Positions 8,373-18,035 of a DNA stretch of 64,000 nucleotides are shown here, piece by piece (within the stretch, counting starts at the first letter, position 1; each line of letters starts with the position of its first letter). Below the pieces are notes generated by a model, which searched no databases, had not been told where the DNA came from, and worked only from the letters and a program-made list of their open reading frames with translations. Source of the stretch: Brevundimonas sp. LM2 (GTDB lineage: Bacteria > Pseudomonadota > Alphaproteobacteria > Caulobacterales > Caulobacteraceae); assembly GCF_002002865.1 (NCBI RefSeq), contig NZ_CP019508.1, forward strand, positions 868,001 to 932,000, in the 5' to 3' direction. Position numbers and translations under genes: made by a program.

Positions 8373-9248
8373 ATGGCCGCGCGTCCGTCACCGGCGATCC
8401 TGGGCGCGATCCTGCTGCACGCGGGCGTGGGGGCGCTGTTCCTGCTGCGCGGACCGGAGCCTGAGGAAGAGATCGTGCCGATGATCTCCTCGGTGCCCGT
8501 CTCGATCGTCTCGTCCGAGGTGATCGAGGCCGCCGCTCCCGACAATCCGTCCGAGGAGCTGGTGACCGAAGACGCCGCGACCGCCCCGGTGGAGGCTCCG
8601 CCCGAACCGACCCCGCCAGCCCCGACACCGCCGACCCCCAGCCCGCCGACCCCGCGTCCGACGCCGACACCCCCGACGCCGCGCCCGACGCCCGCCCCGA
8701 CCCGTCCGGCTCCGCGCCCGACGCCGACACCGCCTCGGCCGACGCCGACCCCGACGCCGCCCCGGGCCACGCCGCCGGCCCCCGCGCGTCCGACTCCGGC
8801 GCGGCCGACGCCGACCCCCGCCCGGCCGGCGGCGACCCGCCCGACCCCGTCCCTGGATCTGGACTCCCTGGCCGGCCCGCGTCGTCCGGCCGCGACCCAG
8901 GGCACGCGGGCCCCGACCGGGCAGCAGGGCGCCGGCCGGGCGCCCCAGGCCACGGGGCCGCAGCTGACCGCCGTATTCAACCAGGTCTATCCGAACTGGA
9001 CCCTGCCCTGCGACATTCCCGGCGCCAACGCCCTGCGGATCGAGATGGACGTGACCCTGTCCGCCGACGGCCGGATCACGGCCGGACCGACGCTGCGTAA
9101 CGCACGGTCGGACAGCGTCTATCGCGCCGCCGCCGACGGGGCCCTGCGCGCCATTCGCCAGACGGCTCCGTTCGATGTACCGCAAGGGTTCCCGGGCGGC
9201 GCGTTCCGGCCGGTGTTCGTGACCGAACGGGCCTGCCGGAACCGCTAG
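8373..9248 (+). CDS. tolA: TolA-like energy transducer with Pro/Thr/Arg-rich linker
   Basis: 291 residues. Residues 9-26 form the single N-terminal membrane anchor; residues about 75-160 are a tandem Pro/Thr/Arg/Ala low-complexity linker; residues 190-291 are the globular C-terminal domain (QVYPNWTLPCDIPGANAL, DGRITAGPTLRNARSDSVYR). TolA spans the periplasm between TolQR and Pal/TolB. In enterobacteria the linker is a long Ala/Lys/Glu helix; here it is PT/PR repeats that would form an extended polyproline rod. Position in the operon and domain plan make the call. Confidence 0.9.
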   Translation: MAARPSPAILGAILLHAGVGALFLLRGPEPEEEIVPMISSVPVSIVSSEVIEAAAPDNPSEELVTEDAATAPVEAPPEPTPPAPTPPTPSPPTPRPTPTPPTPRPTPAPTRPAPRPTPTPPRPTPTPTPPRATPPAPARPTPARPTPTPARPAATRPTPSLDLDSLAGPRRPAATQGTRAPTGQQGAGRAPQATGPQLTAVFNQVYPNWTLPCDIPGANALRIEMDVTLSADGRITAGPTLRNARSDSVYRAAADGALRAIRQTAPFDVPQGFPGGAFRPVFVTERACRNR

Positions 9249-9251
9249 GAG

Positions 9252-9312
9252 CGCGGACCTCCAGGTCCGCATTCTGCACTCCAGTCGACAAGAGCGGACC
9301 TGGAGGTCCGCG
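9252..9312. repeat. Paired palindromes (19-bp arms) between tolA and tolB
   Basis: Two 18-bp palindromes, GCGGACCTCCAGGTCCGC (9253-9270) and GCGGACCTGGAGGTCCGC (9294-9311), lie head-to-head, so that 9252-9270 and 9294-9312 also form a 19-bp perfect inverted repeat around a 23-base spacer. The transcript can fold as two small hairpins or one long one, resembling a BIME unit. It begins 4 bases after the tolA stop and could attenuate or stabilise the operon mRNA. Confidence 0.8.
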
Positions 9313-9423
9313 GTCCCCAGATCTTGCCGTCCGCAAAGTCGCCCCAATCGCCCGCAAGCTGGCGTTTGTCACACGGTCTGGCGATAAGGACCGGGACATG
9401 CCTGATTTCGCCTGGAGACTTCG

Positions 9424-10824
9424 ATGCGTCTGAACCTGCTTCTCGGCACCGTGGCGGCCCTCGGCATCCTGGCGACGTCCCCGCAGGCGCAGACCCAGGG
9501 GCTGAACGGGCCCAGCCGCCAGCAAAGCCAGGCCCAACCCGCCCAGACCGGCGAGCCGATCGAGGTCGAGATCGACCAGGGCGTGCTACGCCCCTTCCAG
9601 ATCGCGGTGGCCCCCTTCAGCGGCCAGAACGGCGCGTCCCTGACCGAGGTGCTGTCGGGCGACCTGCGGCGCTCAGGCTTCTTCGAGCCGATCAACCCCG
9701 GCAGCTTCATCGAGACCGGCCTGACCCTGGCCAATGCCCCGAACTTTCCGCAGTGGACCCAGATCGGGGCTCAGGCGGTGCTTTATGGTTCGGTCAGCCC
9801 GCGTCCGGACGGTCGCAACGACTTCGGCTTCCGGCTGTACGACCCGTACCGCCAGTGCCAGCTGGTCAGCTACAATTTCACCGCTACGCCCGAACAGTGG
9901 CGCCGGATCGCGCACAAGATCGCCGACGTCGTCTATGCCCGGATGACCGGCGAGACCGGGGTGTTCGACACTCGCATCATCTATGTCGCCGAAAGCGGGA
10001 CCGAGCTGAACCGGCTTAGCCGCCTCGCGATCGTGGACCAGGACGGCTACAACCCCGTGTTCCTGACCGACGGGTCGGAGATCATCCTGACGCCGCGCTT
10101 CTCGTCCAACCCGGACGAGATCACCTATATGGCGCTGGGCAAGGACTACAGCCGGATCTACCTGTACAACCTGACCACCGGCCGGCGCGAAAGCCTGGGC
10201 GAGTTCGACGGCCAGGCCCTGGCGCCGCGCTATTCGCCGGACGGGACCAAGGTGGCCTTCTCGATCATTCAGGGCGGCAATACCGACGTCTATGTGATGA
10301 ACCTGCGCACGCGTCAGCTGTCGCGCCTGACCAGCGATCCCGGCATCGACACCTCGCCGTCGTTCAGCCCCGATGCGTCGAGGATCGTGTTCAACTCGGA
10401 CCGGACCGGGACGCCGCGCCTGTATGTGATGAACGCCGACGGCTCGAACCAGCGGCCCATCAGCCGCGGCGGCGGCAGCTATACGGCCCCGGCCTGGAGC
10501 CCGCGCGGCGACCTGATCGCCTTCACCAAGTCGGGCGGGGGCCAGTTCGGCATCGGCGTCATGGCCACCGACGGTTCGGGCGAGCGGATGCTGAGCCGCA
10601 GCTATTTCGAGGAGGGCCCGTCCTGGGCCCCCAACGGCCGCTATCTGATGTTCTCGCGCCAGACGCGGGGCGGGAACACCAATCTGTGGATGGTGGACCT
10701 GTCCGGCCGGGTCATCGCCCAGTCGGGCTATCAGGGCCGCGGGTCCGACCCGGCCTGGTCGCCCCTGCTGGACGACGCGCCGCAGAACCTGGGCACCGGC
10801 GGGGCCGACAGCTGCCCGACCTGA
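9424..10824 (+). CDS. tolB: TolB, periplasmic Tol-Pal beta-propeller
   Basis: 466 residues. Signal peptide at residues 1-20 ([15 protein letters not shown]). An N-terminal alpha/beta domain (residues 40-180, [14 protein letters not shown]) precedes a six-bladed propeller whose blades repeat [30 protein letters not shown] and [11 protein letters not shown]. TolB binds Pal and the TolA C-terminus and cycles Pal to the division site. The pal gene follows. Confidence 0.95.
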   Translation: MRLNLLLGTVAALGILATSPQAQTQGLNGPSRQQSQAQPAQTGEPIEVEIDQGVLRPFQIAVAPFSGQNGASLTEVLSGDLRRSGFFEPINPGSFIETGLTLANAPNFPQWTQIGAQAVLYGSVSPRPDGRNDFGFRLYDPYRQCQLVSYNFTATPEQWRRIAHKIADVVYARMTGETGVFDTRIIYVAESGTELNRLSRLAIVDQDGYNPVFLTDGSEIILTPRFSSNPDEITYMALGKDYSRIYLYNLTTGRRESLGEFDGQALAPRYSPDGTKVAFSIIQGGNTDVYVMNLRTRQLSRLTSDPGIDTSPSFSPDASRIVFNSDRTGTPRLYVMNADGSNQRPISRGGGSYTAPAWSPRGDLIAFTKSGGGQFGIGVMATDGSGERMLSRSYFEEGPSWAPNGRYLMFSRQTRGGNTNLWMVDLSGRVIAQSGYQGRGSDPAWSPLLDDAPQNLGTGGADSCPT

Positions 10825-10903
10825 CCCTTTGACAGCCCTCTCCTATGGACGCAGCCTTGTGGTAGGGTTGCGCCCGGCCCGAACAGACCCAGGAACCCGT
10901 AGA

Positions 10904-11458
10904 ATGTCCCCGTCCTCCATCGCCAAGATCGCTCTCCTCGGCCTGGCCGCCCTGTCCATGGCCGCCTGCACCCCGCGCCGCCCGGTGACGGGCGCGACGG
11001 ACGGCACCGGCGGGGCCGTGGCCAACAATCCGGTCTATCCCGGCCCCGGCAATGGCGGCATCGACGGCGGATCGACCGGCCCGGCGGCCGTCGGCTCGGC
11101 CCAGGACTTCGTCGTCAACGTCGGCGACCGGATCTATTTCGACCTCGACAGCTATTCCGTCAGCCCCGAGGCCTATCCGCGCCTCGACGCCCAGGCCGCC
11201 TGGCTGCAGCGCTATCCCCAGGTCCAGGTCCGGATCGAAGGCAATGCCGACGAGCGCGGCACCCGTGAGTACAACCTGGCCCTGGGCGCGCGCCGGGCCG
11301 AGTCGATCCGCAACTATCTGATCAACCGCGGCGTGCCGGCCGGGCGGATCGACACCATCAGCTTCGGCAAGGAGCGGCCGATCGCCGAGGGTTCCAGCGA
11401 GGACTCGTGGGCCCGCAACCGCAACGGCCACACGGCGATCGTGTCGGGCGCCAACTAA
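10904..11458 (+). CDS. pal: Pal, peptidoglycan-associated outer-membrane lipoprotein
   Basis: 184 residues from ATG 10904. The lipoprotein signal ends in ALSMAAC, with the lipidated Cys near residue 21. The OmpA-like peptidoglycan-binding domain occupies residues 70-184, with YFDLDSYSVSPEA and the NADERGTREYNLALGARRAE motif that holds diaminopimelate. Residues 22-65 are a Gly/Thr/Pro spacer. Pal anchors the outer membrane to the wall and completes the Tol-Pal machine. Confidence 0.95.
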   Translation: MSPSSIAKIALLGLAALSMAACTPRRPVTGATDGTGGAVANNPVYPGPGNGGIDGGSTGPAAVGSAQDFVVNVGDRIYFDLDSYSVSPEAYPRLDAQAAWLQRYPQVQVRIEGNADERGTREYNLALGARRAESIRNYLINRGVPAGRIDTISFGKERPIAEGSSEDSWARNRNGHTAIVSGAN

Positions 11459-11474
11459 GTCAGGGGCGCGTTCT

Positions 11475-11641
11475 GTCTCTTCCCCGTCCGAAGGACGGGG
11501 AAGGGGACCGCCCGCCGCCTGGCGGGGGGTGGAGGGGTTCTTGACGCCCCATTGATCCTGCCAGTTTCAAGAGCCCCTCCGTCTGCTCGCAAGGGCTCGC
11601 ATCCACCTCCCCATTCGCCAAGCGGCGAACGGGGAGGAGAC
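11475..11641. repeat. Four-hairpin palindromic element, 167 bp
   Basis: Left half: GTCTCTTCCCC, terminal hairpin CTTCCCCGTCC (11479-11489) with GGACGGGGAAG (11493-11503), a GC-rich inner hairpin, then GGTGGAGGGGTTCTTGA. Right half is the inverse: TCAAGAGCCCCTCCGTC, inner core, CCACCTCCCC, terminal hairpin and GGGGAGGAGAC. The right half (11574-11641) matches the half-copy at 2646-2713 in length and skeleton. It fills most of the pal to DUF3667 gap and contains no gene. Confidence 0.85.
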
Positions 11642-11709
11642 TGCTTTCTCGACCTTGCCTCAATCCCACCCAGGCCTCAGATTGTGCGTCGCACGGTCTG
11701 GGGGACCCC

Positions 11710-12816
11710 ATGGTGGATATCGAGGCGACCGGGGGGCTGGTCACCGGCGGCGTGATCGCGGGCGCGATCGAAAAGCCGAGCGGGCATGCGGGGGAGGCCC
11801 ATGCCGGGACCTGCAGCGACTGCGGCCAGCCTGTCAGCGGGAATTTCTGCGCCCACTGCGGCCAGCCGACCCATGTGCACCGCTCGCTGCTGCATCTGGG
11901 CGAAGAACTTCTGCACGGCGTCATGCATTTCGACGCCCGCATCTGGCGCACCCTGCCGCTGCTGCTGCTGAACCCCGGCAAGCTGACGCGCGAGTGGATC
12001 CACGGCAAGCGGACCCGCTACGTCTCGCCCCTGGCCATCTTCCTGTTCACCGTCTTCCTGATGTTCTTCGCCCTCAGCTTCGGCGGGGTGGAACCAATCC
12101 AATCGCAGTCGCTGGATGAGCGGATCGCGGAGGCTCGGACCGCGGTGGTGGAATCGCGCGAAGCCTTGGCCACGGTCCAGGCCGAAACGCCGTCCGATAC
12201 CCCCGGCAGGGCCGGTATCGTGGCGGGGGCCCAGGGGGCGGTGACGGGCGCCGAGGCGACGCTGCGCATGCTGGAAGAGGCCAAGACGGCCGCGCCTCGG
12301 GCCGACGGCCTGGCCCCCGGCAGCTGGCAGGCCAGCGTGGCCGACTCCGTTCACGACGGCCGGGTCACCATCGGGATCGGCGACAAGAAGATGAAGGAGA
12401 AGATCCTCCACAAGCTCGCGAACCCGGACTTCGCCCTCTACAAGATCCAGCAGACGGCCTACAAGTTCGCCTTCCTGCTGATCCCGCTGTCGATCCCGTT
12501 CGTGTGGCTGCTGTTCGCCTGGAAGCGGGGGTTCACCTGGTACGATCACGGCGTCTTCGTGCTGTATTCCCTGACCTTCATGGCCATCCTGACCATGGCC
12601 GTCGGGGTCTTCGGTCGGTGGGATGGATGGTTTCCGGACACCCTCGTCGGCCTGCTGATGCTGTCGGTGCCGGTGCACATGTTCGCCCAGTTGAAAGGCA
12701 CCTATGGGCTGTCGATCTTCTCCGCGCTGTGGCGCACGGCCTTCCTGCTGCTGTTCTGCGTCTTCACGATCACCCTGTTTCTCGCAGCGATCATCCTGAT
12801 GGGGCTGACGGGGTGA
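11710..12816 (+). CDS. DUF3667 membrane protein with N-terminal zinc ribbon
   Basis: 368 residues. A zinc ribbon CxxC-N-CxxC (CSDCGQPVSGNFCAHCGQ, residues 36-53) is followed by the DUF3667 core with RTLPLLLLNPGKLTREWI and KRTRYVSPLAIFLFTVFLMF. Membrane segments lie near residues 98-120, 255-275, 285-305, 315-330 and 340-362; residues 125-240 form a helical soluble insert. It sits between pal and cpoB but is not a Tol component; its function is unknown. Start ATG 11710 was chosen by the zinc ribbon distance. Confidence 0.8.
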   Translation: MVDIEATGGLVTGGVIAGAIEKPSGHAGEAHAGTCSDCGQPVSGNFCAHCGQPTHVHRSLLHLGEELLHGVMHFDARIWRTLPLLLLNPGKLTREWIHGKRTRYVSPLAIFLFTVFLMFFALSFGGVEPIQSQSLDERIAEARTAVVESREALATVQAETPSDTPGRAGIVAGAQGAVTGAEATLRMLEEAKTAAPRADGLAPGSWQASVADSVHDGRVTIGIGDKKMKEKILHKLANPDFALYKIQQTAYKFAFLLIPLSIPFVWLLFAWKRGFTWYDHGVFVLYSLTFMAILTMAVGVFGRWDGWFPDTLVGLLMLSVPVHMFAQLKGTYGLSIFSALWRTAFLLLFCVFTITLFLAAIILMGLTG

Positions 12817-12861
12817 GCGTCGGCCTTGCGGCGGCCCCAAATCGGTGAAAGCTGTGGCGTC

Positions 12862-13710
12862 ATGAAAAGCCTGCTCACGTTTCGGAACATCGCCCTCGCC
12901 ACGGTCGCCTGCGGCCTAGTCGGCGGCGCGGTGGTCGCCCAGACCCAGCCCCTGCCGGCGGTGCAGTGGGACAATCGCCGGCTGGACACGCTGGACCGCA
13001 ATGTCCGCCGCCTCGAGCGCGCCCTGACCCAGAGGAACAGCCAGGGCCAGCCCGTGCTGGTCGAGCCGGATCCCGAGGTCGTCGCCCTGCAGGACCGGGT
13101 CGGGCAGATGGATCGCCGGCTGGCCGACCTGGAGGCCACGGTGCTGCGGGTGAACGGCGACCTGGAGCGGATGACCTTCTCGCAGGACGAGGGCGACCGC
13201 GACAACGCCGCCCTGCGCACCCGGCTGGCCGATGCCGAGACGCGGGTCCAGGCCCTGGAGCGCGCGGCGACCGAGGCCCGGGCGGCGGAAGAAGCCGAGG
13301 CGGCGGGGCCGCGCTCGCCCACCGGCGACGCCGTGGCCGATCTGGCGGCGGCGAGGGCGCTGTCGGCCACCGACCCGGCGCGCGGGCGGGCGGCGCTGGA
13401 GGCGGTGACGGCCAACTGGCCGGACACGGCCCAGGGACGCGAGGCGCTTTGGCGGGTCGGCGACCTCATCCGCGCGGGTGGCGACCAGGCCGGGGCGGTG
13501 CAGCAATACGCCCAGGCCCTGCAGGGCTGGCCGACCCAGACCTGGGCCGGGGAGGTGACGCTGAAACTGGCGCGGGGGCTGGAGGCGACCAACCGCGATC
13601 CGCAGGCCTGCGCGGCGCTCGGTGAATACACCCGGCGCTATGCGGCGACCTCGACCCCGGCCCTTCGACAGATCGCGACGGACACGGGACGGGCGGCGAA
13701 CTGCACCTGA
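12862..13710 (+). CDS. cpoB: CpoB/YbgF, Tol-Pal coordinator protein
   Basis: 282 residues from ATG 12862, beginning with a signal peptide (residues 1-28, ending AVVAQ). A coiled coil with heptads (LDTLDRNVRRLERALTQ onward, residues 38-150) mediates trimerisation; the C-terminal TPR domain (residues 165-282) contains WRVGDLIRAGGDQAGAVQQY and EVTLKLARGLEATNRDPQAC. CpoB couples Tol-Pal to cell wall synthesis during division. tilS follows directly. Confidence 0.9.
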   Translation: MKSLLTFRNIALATVACGLVGGAVVAQTQPLPAVQWDNRRLDTLDRNVRRLERALTQRNSQGQPVLVEPDPEVVALQDRVGQMDRRLADLEATVLRVNGDLERMTFSQDEGDRDNAALRTRLADAETRVQALERAATEARAAEEAEAAGPRSPTGDAVADLAAARALSATDPARGRAALEAVTANWPDTAQGREALWRVGDLIRAGGDQAGAVQQYAQALQGWPTQTWAGEVTLKLARGLEATNRDPQACAALGEYTRRYAATSTPALRQIATDTGRAANCT

Positions 13711-13754
13711 GCGGCACCCTCGAGGGGCGGGTCTCGGCGCGCCTCGACGCGCGG

Positions 13755-15041
13755 GTGCAACGCGACGTCGATCATCCGGTCGCCCTGGCCCTGTCCGGAG
13801 GCGGGGACTCCATGGCCCTGCTGCTGATCGCGGCCGACTGGGCGCGGGACGCGGGGCGGCGACTGCTGGCGATCACCGTCGATCACGGACTAAGCCCGGA
13901 GGCGGCGGACTGGAGCCGGCGGTGTGCCCGTGCGGCTCGCGCGGTCGGGGCGGACTGGATCGAATGCCGTTGGGCGGGGGCGAAGCCGGCGACGGGTCTT
14001 CCCGCCGCCGCCCGCCGCGCGCGGCATGCCCTGATCGGAAATGCCGCCCGGCAGGCGGGGGCCAGGGTGGTGCTGTTCGCCCATACGGCGGACGATCTCG
14101 CCGAGAGCGACTGGATGCGGGCGCGCGGCTCGACCCTGGGGGGCCTGCGGGAATGGTCGCCGTCGCCCGCCTGGCCCGAAGGGCGCGGGCTGATGCTGCT
14201 GCGGCCCATGCTGGAGGAGCGGCGGGAGGCGTTGCGGGACTGGCTGCGGGCGCGGGGGCAGGACTGGGTCGAGGATCCGGCCAATGCGCGGTTCGAGCGC
14301 GGGCGGGCGCGGGCGGCATTGCACGCTCTCCCAGAGGGAGAGGGCTTGAGGCTCGCAGAGCCCAGCGATGCGCCAGCCGAAAGGGTGAGGGGTTACGATG
14401 CGAACCGGGAAGAGGATAACCCCTCACCCTTTCGCGCAAGTCCGATCGCTGACGCTCTCGGGCGCTCACGCCCTCTCCCGCTGGGAGAGGGATTCGAGGG
14501 GGTGGCCGCGGATCTGGCCGTGACGCTGCTGTGCGCGGCGGGGCATGACCGGCGGCCGCGGGGGGATCGGCTGGGCGCGCTCTCGGCGAGGGTCGCAGCG
14601 GGCGAGGCCTTCACGGCGACGCTGGCGGGGGCGCGGGTCGAGGCGTCGCGCGACCGGGTCATCGTCGGCCGCGAGGCGGGGGAATTCAAGCGCGTGCCCG
14701 TCCCGCCGCTGGTCCTTCAACCCGGCACGCCGGCGGTGTGGGACGGACGCTATGAGATCACCGCGCCGGAGGCCGGATGGACCGTCGTCGCCGCCCTCGG
14801 CCGGCTGAACCGTCTGTCGAAGGCCGATCGCGCGATCGCCGAGACGGTGCCGGCCTGGGGGCGGGGGGCCCTGCCGGTCCTGATCCGGGACGGTGTGGAT
14901 GCGCCGGTTCTTGCATGGCGCGCGGCGGCGGTGCGCGCCCTGGCCCCGCGTCGGCTGCGTCTGGCGCTGGGCGAAACGACGCAGGAATGCGAGCTTCACG
15001 GAACGATCCATGGCGAAACGACACCGTCTGACCTATTTTGA
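13755..15041 (+). CDS. tilS: tRNA(Ile)-lysidine synthetase with in-frame palindromic element
   Basis: 428 residues from GTG 13755. It attaches lysine to C34 of the AUA-reading tRNA-Ile, an essential step. The PP-loop ALSGGGDSMALL is at residues 12-23 and the partner motif ITVDHGLSPEA follows. Residues about 191-246 are encoded by a 166-bp four-hairpin element (14326-14491) that stays open in this frame, between the N-terminal catalytic domain and the C-terminal lobe. No ATG or GTG lies upstream in frame before the cpoB stop, so the true start could be a CTG near 13707. The gene is probably functional because the downstream frame is intact. Confidence 0.85.
   Translation: MQRDVDHPVALALSGGGDSMALLLIAADWARDAGRRLLAITVDHGLSPEAADWSRRCARAARAVGADWIECRWAGAKPATGLPAAARRARHALIGNAARQAGARVVLFAHTADDLAESDWMRARGSTLGGLREWSPSPAWPEGRGLMLLRPMLEERREALRDWLRARGQDWVEDPANARFERGRARAALHALPEGEGLRLAEPSDAPAERVRGYDANREEDNPSPFRASPIADALGRSRPLPLGEGFEGVAADLAVTLLCAAGHDRRPRGDRLGALSARVAAGEAFTATLAGARVEASRDRVIVGREAGEFKRVPVPPLVLQPGTPAVWDGRYEITAPEAGWTVVAALGRLNRLSKADRAIAETVPAWGRGALPVLIRDGVDAPVLAWRAAAVRALAPRRLRLALGETTQECELHGTIHGETTPSDLF
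14326..14491. repeat. Four-hairpin palindromic element, 166 bp, inside tilS
   Basis: Terminal hairpins are CTCTCCC/GGGAGAG (14326-14342) and CCCTCTCCC/GGGAGAGGG (14471-14491). The central arms GAAAGGGTGAGGGGTTA (14379-14395) and its exact complement (14417-14433) are 17 bp long. Two inner stem regions lie between. The plan matches the intergenic copies at 11475, 17053 and 62956. In the tilS frame it has no stop. Confidence 0.85.
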
Positions 15042-15063
15042 ATTCAACGACGTGAAACCCATG
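15037..15063 (+). promoter_or_regulatory. Candidate RpoH (heat shock) promoter of ftsH
   Basis: TTTGAA at 15037-15042 and CCCATG at 15058-15063 with a 15-base spacer resemble the alphaproteobacterial sigma-32 pattern (CTTGAA and CCCCATnT). Transcription would begin near 15071, 28 bases before the ftsH ATG. ftsH is heat-inducible in Caulobacter, which is consistent. The -10 half is imperfect. Confidence 0.4.
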
Positions 15064-15098
15064 CCGGACGAGCGGCCGGCGACGAGGAAATCAGAGCG

Positions 15099-17042
<1,944 letters not shown>

Positions 17043-17052
17043 GCCAACCCAT

Positions 17053-17193
17053 CTCCCTCCCCCTTGGGGGAGGGTCGTCGGCGCGAAGCGACGACGGGGT
17101 GGGAGGGGCAAGGCTCCTCAGACTCCGTCGCCACGTCGCCTTGCCGCCCCCACCCGGTCGCTGCGCGACCACCCTCCCCCGAGGGGGAGGGAG
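17053..17193. repeat. Four-hairpin palindromic element, 141 bp, ftsH-folP gap
   Basis: Terminal hairpins CCCTCCCCC/GGGGGAGGG occur at 17055-17074 and 17172-17191. Inner hairpins are GTCGTCG...CGACGAC (17075 region) and GGTCG...CGACC (17158 region); the central arms are GGGGTGGGAGGGG-CAAGG against CCTTG-CCGCCCCCACCC. The last arm supplies the purine-rich ribosome binding site of folP (17183-17197). Confidence 0.85.
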
Positions 17194-17204
17194 AAGGCCT
17201 GTGC

Positions 17205-18035
17205 ATGCGACCCAGGGTCATGGGCATATTGAACGTCACACCCGACAGCTTCTCGGACGGCGGGCTGCACGCCTCGGCCGAGAGCGGGCTGGCGCAGGCG
17301 ATGCGGCTGATCGGGGACGGGGCCGACATCCTCGACATCGGGGGCGAGAGCACGCGGCCGGGGGCGGAACCCGTCTCGGCCGATGTCGAGATCGCGCGGA
17401 CGATCCCCGTCATCGCCGCCGTCCATGCTCGCTGGCACGGACCGATCAGCATCGACACGATGAAGCCCGAGGCGGCGCGGGCCGCGATGGCCGCCGGCGC
17501 GACGATCTGGAACGACGTGACGGCCCTGACCTTCTCGCCCGACAGTCCGGCGGTGGCGGCCGATCTGCGGTGCGAGGTCGTGCTGATGCATATGCTGGGC
17601 GAGCCGCGCTCCATGCAGGTGGAGCCGCGCTATGACGACGTGGTGGCCGAGGTGAGCGCCTATCTGGTCGAACGGGCGCGGGTGGCGGAGGCGGCCGGGG
17701 TGGCCCGGCACCGGATCACGCTGGATCCGGGGGTCGGGTTCGGCAAGACGATCGAGCATAATCTGGCGCTGATCGCGGGGCTGGGCACCCTGGCGGACAC
17801 CGGCTATCCGGTGCTGATGGGGGCCAGCCGCAAGCGCATGATCCGGAACATAGACCCGTCCGCGGTCGAGGCGGGCGACCGGCTGGGCGGCTCCCTGGCC
17901 ATTTCCCTGGATGCGGCGCGCCGGGGGGCGGCGATCGTCCGCGTGCACGACGTGCGCGAGACGGTCCAGGCCCTGGCGGTTCAGGCGGCCATCACGGCAG
18001 CCGGGTCAGCAGTCGCGCCCCTCGACCCAGGGTGA
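17205..18035 (+). CDS. folP: Dihydropteroate synthase
   Basis: 276 residues from ATG 17205; GAGAAGG at 17191-17197 lies 7 bases upstream. Condenses p-aminobenzoate with dihydropterin pyrophosphate in folate synthesis (sulfonamide target). Signatures: MGILNVTPDSFSDGG (residues 6-20), GADILDIGGESTRPGA (38-53), NDVTAL, DPGVGFGKTIEHNL and GASRKRMI. The gene ends inside the convergent NADH dehydrogenase gene, overlapping 44 bp. Confidence 0.95.
   Translation: MRPRVMGILNVTPDSFSDGGLHASAESGLAQAMRLIGDGADILDIGGESTRPGAEPVSADVEIARTIPVIAAVHARWHGPISIDTMKPEAARAAMAAGATIWNDVTALTFSPDSPAVAADLRCEVVLMHMLGEPRSMQVEPRYDDVVAEVSAYLVERARVAEAAGVARHRITLDPGVGFGKTIEHNLALIAGLGTLADTGYPVLMGASRKRMIRNIDPSAVEAGDRLGGSLAISLDAARRGAAIVRVHDVRETVQALAVQAAITAAGSAVAPLDPG

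Noticed and set aside
8595..8860. Tandem CCGACG-rich tract as a CRISPR or satellite
   Set aside because: Units are short, irregular, in frame and encode the TolA linker.
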